This document shows positions 16,401 through 21,658 of a stretch of DNA of 23,540 bases, piece by piece (positions within the stretch are counted from its first letter, which is position 1; each line of letters opens with the position of its first letter). The stretch lies in the IMG/VR virus record IMGVR_UViG_3300032296_002022, positions 1 through 23,540 of that record; one strand, written 5' to 3'. The notes under the pieces were generated by a model that saw only the letters and a program-made list of their open reading frames with translations, searched no databases and was not told where the DNA came from. This stretch comes from a virus. The translations under genes and the position numbers were made by a program.

Positions 16401-18667
16401 CTATTGCTACAGACTTTGCATACAGCATTGGCACCAGCAGTGATTACAGTGCTAACAGCACCATTGTAACAAAATACATGATTGGCCTCACTGACTTTAG
16501 TGCAAGTAAAACAGTTGGTCAGTTTGATAGAGGTCTAGTAGTTGGTAATGGTGACTTAACCAACCGCGGTGAAAATGATGGTTTTGCTACCTTTGGTCTA
16601 AATGTAGTCTGGGATGGAACTGCTAATAGTGCCACAGAATATGGCACAACCACAGGCGTGTTCCCACAGATTCTACTTAAGAGTTATACACAAGGTACAA
16701 ACCAGGCTCAAAGTGGTGCGCTTACTACTTCAGGACCAAGAATTTTATTCTTAAGTGCTAACGGTAATGCATCACAAGATCCATTAACCACATACGCCAG
16801 AGCCACACAAGAACTAGGCAAGATTGCTTGGACTTCAACTACATCAGCATCAACAACTCCTAGCACCACAGGTCCAGCCGCATACATCAGTGCAGTTTCA
16901 CTGAAAGATCAAACTGGTGGTAACCCAGGTGATGTGGGTATGTATTTGGTTGCTTCACCAACCAACAGTGGTACTAACACCAGTGCAGTTGGTGGCATAG
17001 GTGCTAGAGCATTGTGGGCAGGACATCACCAAGGTAACACATTAATTAGTGCAGGTGCTAGAACCAACGGCACCAGTGGTGACATTTATTTTGCACCAGC
17101 ACGTCAAGCCAGCAACCGCGGTAACGCAATGCAAATGGCTGATCAAGTTATTAACACTGGATCAGGTTCAACACAATGGGCCAGAGTTGGTTATGACAAC
17201 CCAAGCGCCAACACTGGTAGTAGAATATTTGTAACCAATGGTTTCAACTCAAGTGGCACACGCAGTGGTAACTTGTCATTGGGCATTAACCGCAATGACA
17301 ACAGTGTTGGCTTTGGTAACAAGTATTGGGCATTCAAACTACAACCAGGCAGTGATAACTTAGTTCTCACAGAAGATGGCACAGTTAGAACCACATTTAC
17401 AGGTGGCAACATCAGTGCTACAGCATTCTATGGTGACGGTGGTAATTTAACCAATGTTACTGCAACAGCAAATACATTTGATAATATTGTTGTTGCAGGT
17501 CAAAGTAATGTTGTTGCAAGTGGTAGCAGTGCATTAACACTTGTTGCTGGCAGTGGTATGACAATTACCACAGATGCATCAACGGATACAATTACATTTA
17601 CATCAACTGGTGGCGGCGGAACATATGGCGATGCTAATGTTGCAACATTCCTTGCTGCATATGGTAGCAATACAATTGTAACCACAGGTAATATTACTGC
17701 TGGTAATACTATCGTAAATGGTGTTACATTCAATGCAAGCAACATTGCACCAACCAGTGGACAAATCCGCTACAACACAGACTTTGGCACACATCAAGTT
17801 GGACTAGATGGCAGCAATGTCATGCTTATGGGTCAAGACCTTGTTGTGTATGCTCGCAATGATGAAGCAACTACATTGCTCAAAGGTGAAGTAGTGCGTA
17901 TCAGCGGCGCAAGTGGTGACAAAGCAACATTAAAGCGTGCAACCAATGACAGTGATGCTAACAGTGCTACCACAATTGGTATTGTTAAGAGTGACATTGC
18001 TGTTGGACAATTAGGTTATGTAGTAAGCCAAGGTGTTGTTAATGGATTGAACCTAGGTGCATATACCTCAGGTGACAAACTGTATTTGGGCAATGTAGCC
18101 GGCACATTTACTAATATCAAACCCAGCGCACCAGAACACTATGTGTTCATTGGTGTTGTTGAAAAAGCCAATGCAGGCAATGGTCAAGTATTAGTGCGTG
18201 TGCAGAATGGTTTTGAACTTGATGAAATACATGACATCAAGTTAACCAGCGTTCAACAAAATGACATGTTGATCCGCAACAGCGGCAATACATTATGGGT
18301 TAACCAAAGCGTCAGCAGTGTTGTTGCTAATACCAATATCACACTCAAGCAGTTTAGTGAAACACGAGTTGCATTGGGCAATGTAACTGGTGATCAAAGC
18401 AGCAACATCAACCTTGCTAACGGATCAATCTTCACAATGACTGCAACTGGTAACATCACAATCAGCAGTGTAACAGGAGCCACAGCAGGTAGCAGTGCTA
18501 CACTGATCATCACACAAGATGGTAGTGGTAACAGATTGTTAACCAGTACAATGAAGTTTGCTGGTGCAAGTAAAACACTAAGCACTGCGGCTGGTGCAAT
18601 AGACATTATTAGTTTGTTCTATGATGGCACAACTTATTACGCATCATTAAGTAAAGGTTATGCATAA
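13493..18667 (+). CDS. Giant tail fibre protein with internal repeats
   Basis: 1724 residues, very rich in Asn, Thr, Ser and Gly, beta-repetitive. Visible modules: an N-terminal Thr/Val-rich region (1-95); a domain beginning NITLKQFQET at about 100-210 that is repeated at the C-terminus as NITLKQFSET (about 1615-1724); TTDLxEGxNLYFTAARVRxN at about 347-372 and 723-748; YGxANVAxFLA-GSNTI-TTGNI at about 452 and 1378; and three copies of the GDGxxL(T/S) fibre motif near 435, 615 and 1310. Residues about 1444-1580 form the widespread virion module with LLKGEVVRISG, VVSQGVVNGLNLGAYTSGDK and PEHYVFIGVVEKA. No enzymatic site is seen. It probably forms a long trimeric fibre that binds host surface polysaccharide. 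Its stop overlaps the LamG gene start by one base. Confidence 0.85.
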   Translation: MANIVVTATPSDVNVTTSISNITVTDSETNVSFNVSTTTNTVNVTTTQSNITVAQGVAVSNNEIRAAISNVFPILYDVTNGIISIDEDSINIANAILNGNITLKQFQETVYNHGNVTSGTLSVNISNGTIHTATLGANLSQISFSNLSAGGSATIILRQDPIGHRHLITTDSSWNNWLFVGENESLALDPNTYTAISVTYDGTKYFAAVGSFDTTIITNSQLANSNIIINGQTFELGSSGNITNFLANITMQQNLTVDGALTAESISSNTTVFANGIITSNTYVVTPQLYLGTPNTSNDKPITAYGAGGSESAAGQLVYDANDANETGKDGVWKFANDTSGTYYKLPTSTTDLLEGNNLYFTAARVRGNVSAVDAGGAGSFTYNSGTGAFTYTGASDAEIRSALSATSPITYNSGTGAIGLSGTANITTTGNISGGYILGNGAFLTGVATPYGNANVADFLANGFGSNTITTTGNIFTGNAEVRSLILNPLAANALITAENAGDDLYIQGDGVTIAIDRSTAGDDSFRVINDRDGSVLFQVGPDSGTLSPLCGTRVTGDLYVGTNDASNITGTFYVRASSGDINTKGGLETDGQIRTDSGGLAIYAPSGNIQTDQYFLGDGSLLSGIASNTGVVSYIATVPLTVGGNLTVNGNINATGNLNYQNVTDLYVTDQKITLNSNAATNSNVQIISNRPTATSTELKWNEQSTRWEFTNDGTTYYPIPTSTTDLAEGTNLYFTAARVRSNISVGENLTYSNSTGIIGMSNSLANINSISTETGQDLVLISEDPVRIRARQRNAVITDSANIAGAGYGLHVTTTFYNDPPFLTYSGSGELKTIVLDGTVTAGSNVITGVSNIQDLKGNPLTIGNIAANYVFMDEPLVSVSTFFPAGTYVVSASGSNIFMSANALYSDSLSVSGGLGSFSPGARDTVTGLLVAFESNYDGGGANAQQVDFNLMVDPKPRYGYPSTGPIATDFAYSIGTSSDYSANSTIVTKYMIGLTDFSASKTVGQFDRGLVVGNGDLTNRGENDGFATFGLNVVWDGTANSATEYGTTTGVFPQILLKSYTQGTNQAQSGALTTSGPRILFLSANGNASQDPLTTYARATQELGKIAWTSTTSASTTPSTTGPAAYISAVSLKDQTGGNPGDVGMYLVASPTNSGTNTSAVGGIGARALWAGHHQGNTLISAGARTNGTSGDIYFAPARQASNRGNAMQMADQVINTGSGSTQWARVGYDNPSANTGSRIFVTNGFNSSGTRSGNLSLGINRNDNSVGFGNKYWAFKLQPGSDNLVLTEDGTVRTTFTGGNISATAFYGDGGNLTNVTATANTFDNIVVAGQSNVVASGSSALTLVAGSGMTITTDASTDTITFTSTGGGGTYGDANVATFLAAYGSNTIVTTGNITAGNTIVNGVTFNASNIAPTSGQIRYNTDFGTHQVGLDGSNVMLMGQDLVVYARNDEATTLLKGEVVRISGASGDKATLKRATNDSDANSATTIGIVKSDIAVGQLGYVVSQGVVNGLNLGAYTSGDKLYLGNVAGTFTNIKPSAPEHYVFIGVVEKANAGNGQVLVRVQNGFELDEIHDIKLTSVQQNDMLIRNSGNTLWVNQSVSSVVANTNITLKQFSETRVALGNVTGDQSSNINLANGSIFTMTATGNITISSVTGATAGSSATLIITQDGSGNRLLTSTMKFAGASKTLSTAAGAIDIISLFYDGTTYYASLSKGYA

Positions 18668-19428
18668 TGTTTGCATCACGCGGCGGATTTAATTTTACTA
18701 AAAGAAATGCTAGGACATTAACCGCCACAGCACAGGCACAGGTTAGCACCGCTGAAAGTAAATTTGGTGGTGCTAGTGCTCGCTTTGATGGCAGTGGTGA
18801 TTACATCACAATGACTGCAAACAGTGAAGTATCATTTGGCACTGCGGATTTTACTATGGAGTTTTGGTTTAGAACTGTAAACAAACCCAGTGGCGCCAGT
18901 GGCAATGGACGCTTCCCAGTAATCTTTAAGACCAATGGTGCAAGTACATTTACCAATGGTAACAACTGGTTAGGTGTTTATGATCGCCATTCAACTATCA
19001 ACAACACAAAACTAAGTGTATTTTGTCCAACATTTTATTTTAGTAATGGTAGCGTAGCATTATTAACCAGCACCAGCAATGTAAGCAATAATGTTTGGAC
19101 ACATGTTGCAATTGTGCGTGACAGCGGAGATTTTAAATTATTCTATAATGGTAATTTAGAAGCCACACGAACAGGCACAGCAAACCTCAACATTGATACA
19201 GCCAGCGGCACAACCACTGTTAGAGATATTAGAATTGGCATGGGTGACACACTCAACGACAACAGTTACAATGGTTATGTTGATGAGGTTAGAGTTAGTA
19301 AAAATGTACGATATACTGCTAATTTTACACCATCAGCATATTCTTTTACCAGTGATGCAAACACATTATTATTAATGCATGCTGATGGCACCAATGGCAG
19401 CACAACTTTCACAGATGATAATACCTAA
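18667..19428 (+). CDS. LamG / concanavalin-A-like lectin domain protein
   Basis: 253 residues with one LamG-type domain. Readable blocks are GGASARFDGSGDYITMTANS, FGTADFTMEFWFRT, NNVWTHVAIVRDSGDFKLFY with NGNLEAT, and YNGYVDEVRVSKNVRYTANF. These are the usual strands of the jelly roll that binds sugars. The end (NTLLLMHADGTNGSTTFTDD, then NT and stop) is normally the linker into a second LamG repeat, so the protein seems cut down to one unit. The first 45 residues (RTLTATAQAQVSTAESKFGG) are also linker-like. It overlaps the fibre gene by one base and is therefore likely to bind the fibre or host glycans. Confidence 0.85.
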   Translation: MFASRGGFNFTKRNARTLTATAQAQVSTAESKFGGASARFDGSGDYITMTANSEVSFGTADFTMEFWFRTVNKPSGASGNGRFPVIFKTNGASTFTNGNNWLGVYDRHSTINNTKLSVFCPTFYFSNGSVALLTSTSNVSNNVWTHVAIVRDSGDFKLFYNGNLEATRTGTANLNIDTASGTTTVRDIRIGMGDTLNDNSYNGYVDEVRVSKNVRYTANFTPSAYSFTSDANTLLLMHADGTNGSTTFTDDNT

Positions 19429-19437
19429 GGAGCAAAC

Positions 19438-19572
19438 ATGCCAGTAATGCGTGTAACCAGAGATGGAAAAACTTATTATCGTTGGGGCAATAGCGGCAAA
19501 CTATACCCAACTCGTGCGCAAGCAGAAGCACAAGGCCGCGCGGCATATGCCAGCGGTTATAAACAATCATAG
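19438..19572 (+). CDS. Small basic phage protein (YRWG type)
   Basis: 44 residues, MPVMRVTRDGKTYYRWGNSG followed by a helical end, QAEAQGRAAYASGYKQS. An AAGGAG box precedes the ATG. The pattern YRWG--GK-Y-(T/K)-A-A--QGRA--ASGY is recurrent in small proteins of phage structural regions, but their function is not known. The basic helix suggests binding to nucleic acid or virion. It follows the LamG gene by 9 bases. Confidence 0.65.
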   Translation: MPVMRVTRDGKTYYRWGNSGKLYPTRAQAEAQGRAAYASGYKQS

Positions 19573-19583
19573 GAGAACAGAAA

Positions 19584-19637
19584 ATGGCTTACGGAAAACC
19601 AAAACCAAAACCAAAACCACGCCCTGGACGCAAGTAA
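19584..19637 (+). CDS. 17-residue Lys-Pro repeat peptide
   Basis: The product MAYGKPKPKPKPRPGRK has four KP units and is strongly basic. It has its own AGGAGA box (19571-19576) with 7-base spacing to ATG 19584, and it lies between two small genes with ordinary spacing (11 and 9 bases). This argues for real translation despite its size. A KP-rich extended peptide could bind DNA or membrane, but no family is recognised. Confidence 0.45.
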   Translation: MAYGKPKPKPKPRPGRK

Positions 19638-19646
19638 GGAACTAAC

Positions 19647-19784
19647 ATGACCCTAGTAGAAAAACTTAGTTTGCGTCTAACAGAACAACAACTTGAAATA
19701 TTTTTACAATTGGTTGAACAGCACAGTGGCGATATACCTGTGCATGATTTGTTTAGGCAAGCACTCAATACAGTAGAGGAATAA
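19647..19784 (+). CDS. Small helical protein of unknown function
   Basis: 45 residues starting MTLVEKLSLRLTEQQLEIFL. It is nearly all helix, with leucine-rich heptads (LSLRLTEQQLEIFLQLVEQH) followed by DIPVHDLFRQALNTVEE. It may be a dimerising coiled-coil or ribbon-helix-type protein. AAGGA (19636-19640) lies 6 bases upstream. It ends 4 bases before the next gene, so translation is probably coupled. Confidence 0.55.
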   Translation: MTLVEKLSLRLTEQQLEIFLQLVEQHSGDIPVHDLFRQALNTVEE

Positions 19785-19788
19785 AGAT

Positions 19789-20037
19789 ATGGCACGCCCA
19801 CAACCGCTTAGTGTAGAACACCAAATCCAATTGCATGAATTGCACAGTGAAATAGAAGTGATTAAAAATAATCACCTACATCATTTGCAAATTGATGTGT
19901 CGGATCTTAAAACCGAATTAAAAGAAACCAAAGACAGTTTTGAAAAACGATTTGATCGTTTGGATGAAAGGTTGTGGTTGGTGATTGGTTTGGTAGTTAC
20001 CACACTAGTTGGTATTGTTGTTTCAGGAATAATGTAA
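19789..20037 (+). CDS. Coiled-coil protein with C-terminal membrane anchor (XhlA-like, possible holin accessory)
   Basis: 82 residues in three parts: a short polar N-terminus, a long heptad helix (about 12-60, HELHSEIEVIKNNHLHHLQI then LKTELKETKDSFEKRFDRLD), and a single hydrophobic segment, LWLVIGLVVTTLVGIVVSGI, at the C-terminus. This layout (cytosolic coiled coil plus tail anchor) is that of XhlA-type proteins that take part in lysis, and of some holins. The position in the small-gene cluster at the end of the late operon fits a lysis role, although no endolysin was recognised nearby. Its stop overlaps the next start by one base (TAATG). Confidence 0.6.
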   Translation: MARPQPLSVEHQIQLHELHSEIEVIKNNHLHHLQIDVSDLKTELKETKDSFEKRFDRLDERLWLVIGLVVTTLVGIVVSGIM

Positions 20038-20345
20038 TGGCAGTGCCACCAAAAGAATTGCGCGATGCAGCACAGCGTGCGCTAGATGTGAGAGCAGAAC
20101 TGGCACCCAGTGCTAGAGCAGGCACACCGGTAGGTATTGCACGAGCCAGAGATATTGCTCGTGGCGCTGACCTAAGTAGATCTACGCTGTTACGCATGCA
20201 CAGTTATTTGAGCAGAACAGAAGGTGAATACAAGCGTGCAAGATCACAAGGTAAGGACATTACCAATAGCAAGCAGATACTTGCAACAGGTCTTTGGGGC
20301 GGACCCAGTGCGTTGGCTTGGGTTAGGCGTGAATTAGACCGATAA
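20037..20345 (+). CDS. Small basic protein with LWGG-xxxLAW motif, function unknown
   Basis: 102 residues, starting at the ATG that overlaps the upstream stop (TAATG). An upstream extension in the same frame would run into the membrane segment of the previous gene and is not chosen. The protein is basic and helical (KELRDAAQRALDVRAELAPS). It has a C-terminal conserved-looking block ILATGLWGGPSALAWVRREL; the LWGG---(L/G)-W pattern recurs in small phage proteins and in parts of phage head proteins. It is the last gene before a strong terminator. The function is not known. Confidence 0.6.
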   Translation: MAVPPKELRDAAQRALDVRAELAPSARAGTPVGIARARDIARGADLSRSTLLRMHSYLSRTEGEYKRARSQGKDITNSKQILATGLWGGPSALAWVRRELDR

Positions 20346-20364
20346 GATCAAATAAAATATTGTC

Positions 20365-20392
20365 AAAAAACCGCCTTAACCGGCGGTTTTTT
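20365..20392 (+). terminator. Rho-independent terminator closing the late operon
   Basis: CCGCC (20371-20375) pairs with GGCGG (20382-20386) across a six-base loop. The stem extends through six A residues before and six T residues after, so it also works on the reverse strand. It follows the last small gene by 20 bases. Confidence 0.92.
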
Positions 20393-20393
20393 A

Positions 20394-20422
20394 TTGACTT
20401 TACTAAATAAAAGTGTTATAGT
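20394..20422 (+). promoter_or_regulatory. Sigma-70 promoter
   Basis: TTGACT (20394-20399) and TATAGT (20417-20422) are separated by 17 bases, nearly consensus. The predicted start is near 20429, followed by an AGGAG box (20436-20440) and ATG 20446. The -35 box begins two bases after the terminator T-run. It should be read by host polymerase. Confidence 0.8.
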
Positions 20423-20445
20423 TAGATTTATAGTTAGGAGATATT

Positions 20446-20880
20446 ATGAACTTATTTTTTGAATCACCACCAAGAGAATTACATTATACGGTAAAATCAC
20501 CAAAAACTAGTAACACCAAGTATACCGAAATAGACAGCAATGAAATGTCATATATTTTAGCAGTACTTGAAGAATTTCTAGATCATATTGATAAAAAACA
20601 AAATGTTAATGCTGTTCAGCGTGAATTTTATTATCAAATTTTTGTAGTTGAAAGAAAAACGCTGCCAAAACCCAAAAAAGAACAAAGACGATTTAACACA
20701 TATGAAACTTTTATTAGAGGCATTATTAACAATGCCCGTTCAGGCTCTCGAGACTTGAGTATAAAAGTATTTGATGATGTTATTGAATCTACAAACATGG
20801 CAGTAAGTTATTTTCAGAACTATCACCCCGAACATTTAGCAAACATCACAGTGTATAAACTTATACCTGTTAAAATTTAA
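20446..20880 (+). CDS. Protein of unknown function, first gene of the second operon
   Basis: 144 residues, charged and mostly helical, starting MNLFFESPPRELHYTVKSPK. Segments readable as helices are NEMSYILAVLEEFLDHIDKK and TYETFIRGIINNARSGSRDL. The sequence has a basic Lys/Pro patch (KTLPKPKKEQRR) in the middle and ends in a beta-like strand (ANITVYKLIPVKI). There is no signal peptide or membrane segment, and no family is recognised. It lies directly behind a host-type promoter and is more AT-rich than the structural genes, so an early or regulatory role is possible. Confidence 0.6.
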   Translation: MNLFFESPPRELHYTVKSPKTSNTKYTEIDSNEMSYILAVLEEFLDHIDKKQNVNAVQREFYYQIFVVERKTLPKPKKEQRRFNTYETFIRGIINNARSGSRDLSIKVFDDVIESTNMAVSYFQNYHPEHLANITVYKLIPVKI

Positions 20881-20890
20881 GGAGTTAACA

Positions 20891-21322
20891 ATGCAAAGCA
20901 AGTATAACGGTGGCAAGCACTATTTGATCAATCCACAAAAGAATACAAAGTTTAAGCAACAGTGGGGCATCAGCACCTACGACCTAGCGCGAGTAGAGGA
21001 TACCACACCAGATGCAATCAACATGCGTGTAATGAAGTTTGGCACACCATTTCAACGCAGAAGCAAGATAACCTTTTGGGAAGAGCAGTTTGGTAAGACA
21101 CTGGGTGAATTGGCTGCAGAGCGTGGTGTGCATCCACTTACAGTTACCAATAGATATAAAATGTATAGATCATTGGATCTACTACCAGGTCACAAAGCCA
21201 GAGAAGATCTGCGTGATAACAGTTGGATGACAGAAAAGAAATACAAGCGTTGTCAAGAGCGCACATTCTTTACATTAGAATGGGCATTGCAACGATTGGA
21301 AAAACTTAATTGGGAATTATAA
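20891..21322 (+). CDS. Helix-turn-helix DNA-binding protein
   Basis: 143 residues with two HTH-like segments. The first is YDLARVEDTTPDAINMRVMK (about 28-47). The second and clearer one is KTLGELAAERGVHPLTVTNR (about 74-93), which follows the usual rule: helix, turn with Gly (ERGV), recognition helix. The rest is basic, with Trp/Phe residues and a helical end (LEWALQRLEKLNWEL). Such proteins act as small regulators or DNA-binding factors in phages. It is preceded by AAGGAG (20879-20884) and followed by a GC-rich hairpin. It may control the neighbouring promoter regions, where direct repeats and a palindrome lie; this link is inference. Confidence 0.65.
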   Translation: MQSKYNGGKHYLINPQKNTKFKQQWGISTYDLARVEDTTPDAINMRVMKFGTPFQRRSKITFWEEQFGKTLGELAAERGVHPLTVTNRYKMYRSLDLLPGHKAREDLRDNSWMTEKKYKRCQERTFFTLEWALQRLEKLNWEL

Positions 21323-21328
21323 AAGAAA

Positions 21329-21352
21329 GCCCCGGGGGTTTAATCCCGGGGC
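21329..21352 (+). other. Very GC-rich hairpin after the HTH gene
   Basis: GCCCCGGG (21329-21336) pairs perfectly with CCCGGGGC (21345-21352) over an eight-base loop. No T-run follows on the + strand, so it is not a standard terminator in that direction; on the reverse strand it is followed by CTTTCTTTT. It may block RNA decay from the 3' side or act as a terminator for reverse transcription units. It stands out in an AT-rich region. Confidence 0.7.
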
Positions 21353-21382
21353 CAATTGCGTATAATAATAGGAGTATTTTTT

Positions 21383-21445
21383 ATGCAACATGTAGCAGGT
21401 ATTAATAATGACACCTTGGTTGGAGACCTATGGCAAAGAACTTGA
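21383..21445 (+). CDS. Possible 20-residue leader peptide
   Basis: An AGGAG box (21370-21374) with eight-base spacing precedes ATG 21383, and the frame gives 20 residues (starting MQHVAGINND). The coding span overlaps most of the long-range stem 21392-21399/21448-21455, so translation would open the stem's 5' arm. Peptide or only structured RNA: both are possible. Confidence 0.25.
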   Translation: MQHVAGINNDTLVGDLWQRT

Positions 21446-21477
21446 TCCCTGCTACAATAATATTTAGCAAAAACCAC

Positions 21478-21506
21478 AAAAAAGCCTTGACTTACAGGGT
21501 TTTTTT
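21478..21506 (+). terminator. Weak terminator overlapping a promoter
   Basis: AAAAAAGCCT (21478-21487) pairs with AGGGTTTTTT (21496-21505), with one G-G mismatch and only three GC-containing pairs. The loop and the stem end contain the -35 box TTGACT. The T-run ends at 21506. The weak stem makes the terminator call moderate. Confidence 0.4.
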
Positions 21507-21514
21507 GTTATACT
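21487..21514 (+). promoter_or_regulatory. Sigma-70 promoter for the polymerase gene
   Basis: TTGACT (21487-21492) and TATACT (21509-21514) are 16 bases apart. The predicted transcript starts near 21521, inside the first of two direct repeats, about 138 bases before the polymerase ATG. Same -35 box as the promoter at 20394. Confidence 0.75.
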
Positions 21515-21549
21515 TTGATAGTGGACTTAGCGATTTGTTGATAGTGGAC
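21515..21549 (+). repeat. Two 12-bp direct repeats TTGATAGTGGAC
   Basis: Perfect copies lie at 21515-21526 and 21538-21549, 23 bases apart (about two helix turns), beginning directly behind the -10 box and covering the expected start of transcription. This position fits operator sites or protein-binding iterons. Confidence 0.8.
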
Positions 21550-21553
21550 AGAA

Positions 21554-21567
21554 ATAGTATATACTAT
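21554..21567 (+). repeat. 14-bp perfect palindrome ATAGTATATACTAT
   Basis: A perfect inverted repeat without spacer, five bases behind the second direct repeat. AT-only except for one G and one C, it fits a binding site for a dimeric protein. Confidence 0.75.
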
Positions 21568-21572
21568 GATGA

Positions 21573-21592
21573 ATATGGGGACATATGGGGAC
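21573..21592 (+). repeat. 10-bp tandem repeat ATATGGGGAC x2
   Basis: Two perfect adjacent copies (21573-21582, 21583-21592). Like the 12-bp repeats they end in GGAC, so the four sites may be related. The second GGGGA also lies at ribosome-binding distance from ATG 21597. Confidence 0.8.
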
Positions 21593-21596
21593 CACA

Positions 21597-21656
21597 ATGT
21601 CTTTAACTAAGTGTTTAACAGTTACAACTTGTTCAAACAGATATGGAGTTATGTGA
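21597..21656 (+). CDS. Possible 19-residue leader peptide before the polymerase
   Basis: ATG 21597 lies 4 bases behind GGGGAC and opens a 19-residue frame (MSLTKCLTVTTCSNRYGVM) that stops two bases before the polymerase ATG at 21659. The close spacing would allow coupled translation. The evidence is only the ribosome-binding distance and spacing. Confidence 0.25.
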   Translation: MSLTKCLTVTTCSNRYGVM

Positions 21657-21658
21657 AT

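Larger units (their letters stand above)
21361..21507 (+). ncRNA. Candidate structured RNA / attenuator region
   Basis: TATAAT (21361-21366) is a perfect -10 box, but the matching -35 is poor. The arms GTAGCAGG (21392-21399) and CCTGCTAC (21448-21455) pair perfectly over 48 bases, which contain a further short imperfect stem (CCTTGG/CCTATGG near 21414-21435). A terminator-like stem with a T-run closes the region at 21478-21506. Together this could be a small RNA or a leader with attenuation. No known riboswitch or tRNA pattern was recognised. Confidence 0.35.

Noticed and set aside
19974-20036. Longer N-terminus for the LWGG protein
   Set aside because: This extension reads the membrane-anchor region of the previous gene in another frame; the ATG at 20037 in the TAATG overlap is the better start.
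21392-21455. Possible tRNA with acceptor-like arms GTAGCAGG/CCTGCTAC
   Set aside because: The enclosed span is too short, there is no T-arm with TTC-A, and no D-arm or anticodon stem can be placed.
21611-21658. GTG start adding 16 residues to the polymerase
   Set aside because: ATG 21659 has a GGAG box ten bases upstream, and the added residues do not resemble a domain.
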